Part shown: positions 59,436-64,000 of the stretch, piece by piece
Position numbering within the stretch: the first letter of the stretch is position 1
How the letters are laid out: each line of letters opens with the position of its first letter
From: Rostratula benghalensis
Lineage: Eukaryota; Chordata; Aves; Charadriiformes; Rostratulidae
Reading direction: 5' to 3'
Length of the DNA: 64,000 nt
Assembly (NCBI GenBank): GCA_013399305.1
Contig: VXAI01000190.1
Span: 62,001-126,000 of the forward strand
Position numbers and translations under genes: made by a program
The notes under the pieces: generated by a model
What the model was told of the DNA's origin: nothing
The model's input: the letters and a program-made list of their open reading frames with translations, nothing else
Database searches by the model: none

Positions 59436-60191
59436 TAGTGAAACCCACAGGTCAGAGCCATAGGAAGACAGTAGGGTTGGAGACAACAGGGTGACAGGAA
59501 TGCCTGTAAGAAACAGGGCAGAAATAAGTATATGCAGACTTTTGCAGCAAGAACCTGAAAAAGGTGGCAAGATCTGAGAGAACCACTGTTGTGTGATACA
59601 AATGTCCAGGTGAAGGGCTCAGTGTGAAAGTATAGTTAGCAGTAGCTATGCTGGAAAGATCAATTGCTTACTGTGTCACAAAGAAAAGATTACAGTCACT
59701 TAAATGACTGTATCAGAAAGTTTTCTGTTTCCTTTATGAGTAGTAGCGATTGTACCAAACCATGCTCATAGGATAGGCATCCTTTTATCTCCAGAAAATA
59801 TTTATTATACATTTTAACAGGCTCACAGCCATTTCTCAGTCTCATCTAAACATTACCAAATGACCAGATATTTAATGGCTAAGCAAGAAAGAGATAGGTG
59901 GCAGGTAAGGAAGGATGAAGCAGCAGGGGCTGTGAACAGAGGGTGAGACCATTGGAGGTGCAAGGGGCTCCATGAGCAGCTAATGGAAGGATGCCCAGAA
60001 GTTACCTAACAGTATTATTCTGATTGCTCAGCTTGGATGGGAAAGAGGCAATCAAACCTCTAACTTCAAACCTTCCTGAGTCCACAAGATCAGAAGTATT
60101 TATTCCTTTTCCTTGGAAGAGGAAAGTTAATTTTTCAGACGTTAAAATAAATGAAAGTAAGTGAATAACAACAGGAACAGAGGAAATCATA

Positions 60192-60500
60192 TGAAGTTGT
60201 GACAGGGAATGTTTGGATTAGGTATTAGGAAGAATTACTTTACTGGGAGGGTGGTCAGGCACTGGAACAGCCTGCCCAGACTGCCCAGAGAGGCACTGAA
60301 GTCACTAATCCTGGAGATATTTAAAAAATGTGTAGACATGGCACTTCAGGGCATGTTCTAGTGCCCAAGATTATTGGATTGGATGATTTGTTTTGTGAGG
60401 TGTGGTTTTGTTGGTTTTTGGTGGGGTTTTTTTGTGTGTGCAAGGTTGGACTCAAGCTCAGAGGTCCCTTCCAACCATGAAAATTCTGTGATTCTGTAAT
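60192..60500 (+). mobile_element. CR1 LINE 3' fragment with GT-rich insertion
   Basis: gttgtgacagggaatgtttg, then ggcactggaacagcctgccc, the ctgg..gatatttaaaa block, tggattggatgattt and aggtcccttccaaccatgaa, ending with attctgtg and attctgta. A short direct repeat of ctgcccaga sits in the first third. About 50 bp of G/T-rich sequence (60389-60441) interrupts the 3' UTR just where ctt-type nucleotides are expected. Confidence 0.88.
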
Positions 60501-61179
60501 TTTTTGAGCAGGCTGCTTTCCAGATGAAACTTTGCTTTAGATTACACCCTCATTTTTTGTTTTAATTTTTAAAATAGTATTGAGGAGAATCTTTAAAACT
60601 AATAAAGGATTAATGTCTCTAGTGCCAGGAGGAGTTTTCCTGAGTGCTGTGAAAGTGTTTATTGCACTGAAACTCTACTCCACAGCAACAAAAGCACAGT
60701 TCAGATCAACTCTACTTTCATTTGCAAAGTTTTCAGAACTACCTTCAGAATAAAAGGGGCTGCTCAGTCACTGAGACATGACTATACGAGATGTTTACCA
60801 CTTGAAAGAAACCCACTGATCAAAACTTTGTAGATTCTTCAGAGATGAAGAACCTGCTGCTAGCTTTCATTTTTGATATTTGTTAGTTCAGCTTATGCAG
60901 CTAACGTACAAAATAATGTGTTATCATTAACATTGTATTATTTCACTCAAAAGAATGATACAGTCCAACGTACAGCATTAAGGGTGAGCAACTTTCTTCA
61001 AGTACATCTGCTCAAACAGCCCTAATTAGAAAGCAACAGATAGATTCTAAATCCTTATTTAGGCTGAAGGAGCACTACGTTAAAAATGCTTAGTAGGGCT
61101 AGGGGTGTGATAATTGTGTGAGTAAGTTTTCCCAACACTGGATTTTGCAAATTTAGTTTCAAAATTAGAGGTCGTTACA
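60501..61179. other. Unique AT-rich spacer
   Basis: I see no gene, repeat or regulatory element that I can support. Confidence 0.6.
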
Positions 61180-61358
61180 AATCATGGAATCAAGGAATTT
61201 TCAGAGTTGGCAGGGACCTCTAGAGATCATCCAGTCTAACTCCCCTGCTAAAGCAGAGTTGCCCAGAGCACATCACTAAGGACTGCATCCAGGTGGGGCT
61301 TGAAGATCCCCAGAGATGGAGACTCCACAACGTCCCTGGCAGCCTGTCCCCCAAGGCA
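61180..61358 (-). mobile_element. CR1 LINE 3' end
   Basis: On the plus strand: atcatggaatcaaggaattt, ggcagggacctctagagatc, atccagtctaactcccctgc, the catccaggtggggcttgaag block, and gatggagactccacaacgtc. This is the reverse complement of CR1 3' UTR plus the end of ORF2. The wording differs from the attctatg/aaggtccctt copies and indicates another CR1 group. It fades at about 61358. Confidence 0.88.
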
Positions 61359-61810
61359 GCCCTTTACACAGGGCCTTGAGTCTCTCTGGCTGTATTTCTT
61401 CGCTTCTCTTCTACCACAGTTTTCCTCACACCATTCTGTAGAAGAGTGTTGTGTATGTGACTGTCAACATGAGATTGAGGATGCTTCCCAACTCATCTGC
61501 TGGATATCGGGTACTGCTGTTTGATACTCAACAAATAGAATATTAATCTTTAAGCAGCATAGCTCTAGGATCAATCAAGTAGGCTGCTGGGGATTAGATG
61601 AGAGAAATTACAGTCTCATATCAGAGTTGTGATCCATCTAGTCTGGAAATCTGTCACTGACCAGATGTTTCAGAAGAACGAAGGAGAGAGAGACCCTTTG
61701 GTATATGCACATTCTAATGTATGCATAATCAGGTCACGTGAATTTGTGAAGCTTTTAGAAAAAAACTGTATCCTCCTCTTAATCCACCATCACAATGCAG
61801 GATTTCTCTT
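61359..61810. other. Unique spacer
   Basis: I see no gene or element that I can support. The frame 61300-61524 starts inside the CR1 fragment and is not a gene. Confidence 0.6.
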
Positions 61811-61843
61811 TCCTTTAACCATTCTATGACTCTATGATTCTTA
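61811..61843 (+). mobile_element. Very short CR1 3' tip
   Basis: tcctttaaccattctatgac followed by tctatgattctt: a CR1 terminus with two attctatg-type units, about 30 bp only. Confidence 0.65.
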
Positions 61844-63232
61844 TGGCACAAAAAGGAGAAATGGGAGATTTATCTGCTTTAACTTAACTTGTCTTCCAAT
61901 TTTCATCAGTTTGTAACAAATAAGTGTCATTACTTAAAACTGCTTATTTCAAATTATGTTTTAAAGTGTTCTGTCTCCCTTCAGCAATTAGAGATACTTG
62001 AAAAATATTGAGGCTTGTTGTAACGGTTTAGATCAAATGAGAAAATTGCACTGATAGCACCATATGATTTAGAGATAGGAAGTTCAAACCCAGTGGGAGG
62101 TGTCTTTCAATTGAAAATGCTCTTTCTCTCAATAGCAAAAGAATGAATACCCATTCAATGGATAATTATATTTATCACCCTAAAAATATTGAAATATTGT
62201 TTTGTTCAAGAAGCAAAACAAAATATGCAGGATTACACCGAATTTGTATGAAACTGCCTCCGCTGTAGATCTTACATGCTGATAGGGAAGTATTTTGCTT
62301 CCATTTCCTTATGTTCACATTCAAGTTTATTAATATGTCTTGAGATCTGTTAGATATATCACAGATAGGAATATAATTTTTAAATTTAACATATAGAGAT
62401 ACTATAAAACTTAATTGACTTAGATTTTATTCTAAAGTGTGAATAAGTGGGTTATAATGAATATAATGTGTTATTTTAATGTGCAATAAGAAAAATGCAT
62501 TTAGTTCACATATAGCATACACGTTAATCAATATACGTTATTAAAGGTGGAAGGAGAGCAATCCTGTGGCGTCCTTTGTTGTGTGCACTTTAATTTTGCT
62601 TCTTTGCAGGTAAGAAATGCCATAGACAAAAACAGTCATGGGTCAGACAGGGAGGGCACGTGTCTCAGATCTGAGGTTGTTCAGCCTTCACAAACTCAGA
62701 CTGCAGGAGGTACTGTGGTTGCATTCTCCCTGCAAGCTGTTGTAATAATAACAAAACTTTATTTCTTAAAGCCACAGCTCCTGTACCACGTAAGCACCTA
62801 ATGTTTCTGGTGAAGTAAAGGCATCTCTAAATGTTCATGGAATTAAAATAGGGCAAAGGAACTCTGGGGCCAAAATATTTCGTCAATACAGATTAATCTT
62901 GAAAACTCATGTTAAGCAAGGCCAACTCACAGAATTCAAATATTTAGAGTTTTAAATACTGCTATTATATGGAGAAGCATATAATGAGTCTGATTCTATT
63001 TTCAACTTGTCCAGCCTCCTGTCTTCCCTAACAATAATAATGAAACAATAATAATAATATTAAGACTATGACAACAGAGGAGCAAAATAAATATTTCTCT
63101 TATATAATGCCTGGACATTCACAACTCAGATCACAACTGTTTCAGGATTCCTGCTCCTACCAGTTTGCTACACTATTAGTATCAGTCTTCTTGTGCTGCT
63201 GCTTTACTCATCACTGGAGCTTTTCCATTTTT

Positions 63233-63296
63233 TCTACATGGCCACTTTGACTTTCTGGGAGTACTCTACATGGCCACTTTGACTTTCTGGGAGTAC
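63233..63296 (+). repeat. Exact 32-bp tandem duplication
   Basis: The unit tctacatggccactttgact plus ttctgggagtac is at 63233-63264 and again at 63265-63296, identical on reading. Confidence 0.97.
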
Positions 63297-63421
63297 ATTC
63301 TCAACTGGACAAACTTCATCTCACCCTTCTTCTAAAGCAGAAAGCTTTAATTTTAGCTTTCCTTAAGTCTTCTTGTTACAGCTGCATGCATTTTTTTCTG
63401 AGACACCAGTGCATACTGTTA

Positions 63422-63459
63422 CATATATGTAGATAGAGGGCATATATGTAGGTAGAGGA
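63422..63459 (+). repeat. 19-bp tandem duplication, near-exact
   Basis: catatatgtagatagaggg (63422-63440) is followed by catatatgtaggtagagga (63441-63459), with two differences. It abuts the CR1 end that starts at 63462. Confidence 0.9.
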
Positions 63460-63461
63460 CA

Positions 63462-63550
63462 CTTCCTCTGGTGGGAGGTGTCCCTGCCCATGACAGGTTG
63501 TTGGAACTCCATGATCTTTAAGGTCACTTCCAACTCTAACCATTCTATGA
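63462..63550 (+). mobile_element. CR1 LINE 3' end, attctatg tail type
   Basis: cctctggtgggaggtgtccc, then tgcccatgacaggttgttgg, gatctttaaggtcacttcca and accattctatgata. About 90 bp of CR1 terminus with one tail unit. Confidence 0.9.
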
Positions 63551-64000
63551 TATGTGCTTTGACACCCTCCATGCTGCCCATGTACATGCCATTCTTTTGA
63601 CCATACCTTTTAATTTCTTGTTAAAAAGTGATGAACTTTTTTCATAATTTTCTCTTTTTGTAAAAAAAAAAACTTCTACAGCGCATATTTTGGTTTGTGT
63701 TGCTTCGGTAAGAATGGTTAGTGTAAATACACTACAATCATGGACACATTGATAATAACATTTTTAATCAAGCTTTGTACTTTCATCATTGCTTCCTTTT
63801 TTGTTGTAAATTTACCTGTAAGAATAAAATGCTATTCCATTTCAAGTGTCTAAAAATACCCTGAAATGTATTTTTTCCTATTATGTCTTAATGAATCCAT
63901 GTTAATTTAACTGTCTGTGTCTGTGCAACTGAATGCTCCTTTAATTCTTCTGTCCTAATGTGATTTCCTTTAGTATGTTTCAGCTACTCATTCTGACTGG
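63551..64000. other. Unique AT-rich DNA to window end
   Basis: An A11 run lies at 63662-63672. No gene or element can be supported. Confidence 0.6.

Larger units (their letters stand above)
53773..60191. other. Unique AT-rich non-coding DNA
   Basis: No gene was recognised in about 6.4 kb. An A15 run lies at 54118-54132. A motif-rich stretch at 57790-57930 might be conserved. A/C-rich sequence occurs at about 58305-58345 and a GT-rich simple repeat at 59401-59435. Confidence 0.6.
61844..63461. other. Unique AT-rich non-coding DNA with small duplications
   Basis: No gene was recognised. Contains an AAT-type microsatellite near 63037-63060 and the tandem duplications at 63233 and 63422, listed separately. 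Confidence 0.6.

Noticed and set aside
1..64000. CRISPR array, operons, tRNA or rRNA genes, endogenous retrovirus
   Set aside because: No regularly spaced identical repeats, no ribosome-binding-site-led gene rows, no tRNA-like arms, and no LTR pair or retroviral motif that I could recognise. Everything points to vertebrate non-coding DNA.

Overview
The window looks like nuclear DNA of a bird. It is AT-rich and intron- or intergenic-like. At least 18 stretches can be recognised as fragments of CR1, the dominant LINE of avian and other sauropsid genomes. Most are 3' ends: a final block resembling ggtcccttccaacccaaacc followed by one to three degenerate copies of an 8-bp unit (attctatg or attctgtg). 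I see no bacterial gene organisation, no tRNA or rRNA, no CRISPR array, and no LTR or endogenous retrovirus that I can recognise. I found no intact protein-coding gene. The long open frames are either CR1 ORF2 remnants or chance frames. The species, chromosome and any host gene cannot be named from the sequence alone.

Layout. 0-12.5 kb: unique DNA with a CR1 end at position 1, a tiny minus-strand CR1 end near 11.6 kb, a CpG-containing block near 9.0 kb that may be a conserved non-coding element, a 19-bp tandem repeat at 11.9 kb and a short hairpin at 12.03 kb. 12.5-13.4 kb: the longest CR1 copy, with a decayed reverse-transcriptase end. 13.4-23.2 kb: unique DNA with one short CR1 and a weak myosin-like block near 13.8 kb. 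23.2-23.8 kb: two adjoining minus-strand CR1 pieces covering the same part of the consensus. 23.8-38 kb: unique DNA with six plus-strand CR1 pieces. 38.3-38.6 kb: an exact 145-bp tandem duplication that starts inside a CR1 tail. 38.6-50 kb: mostly unique, with a possible RFX/CCAAT regulatory block at 46.4 kb and a decayed non-CR1 repeat at 49.7 kb. 50.5-64 kb: minus-strand CR1 pieces at 50.5 and 61.2 kb, plus-strand pieces at 53.6, 60.2, 61.8 and 63.5 kb, a possible conserved element just before the 53.6-kb copy, and two short tandem duplications at 63.2-63.5 kb.

Nothing here works together as a pathway. The window mainly records retrotransposition, slippage and small duplications, plus a few unique blocks whose composition and motifs suggest regulatory function. 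I did not find a convincing undescribed system. The strongest direct observations are the exact 145-bp duplication, the inverted repeat around a T16 run at 28.5 kb, and the motif-repeating old element at 49.7 kb.
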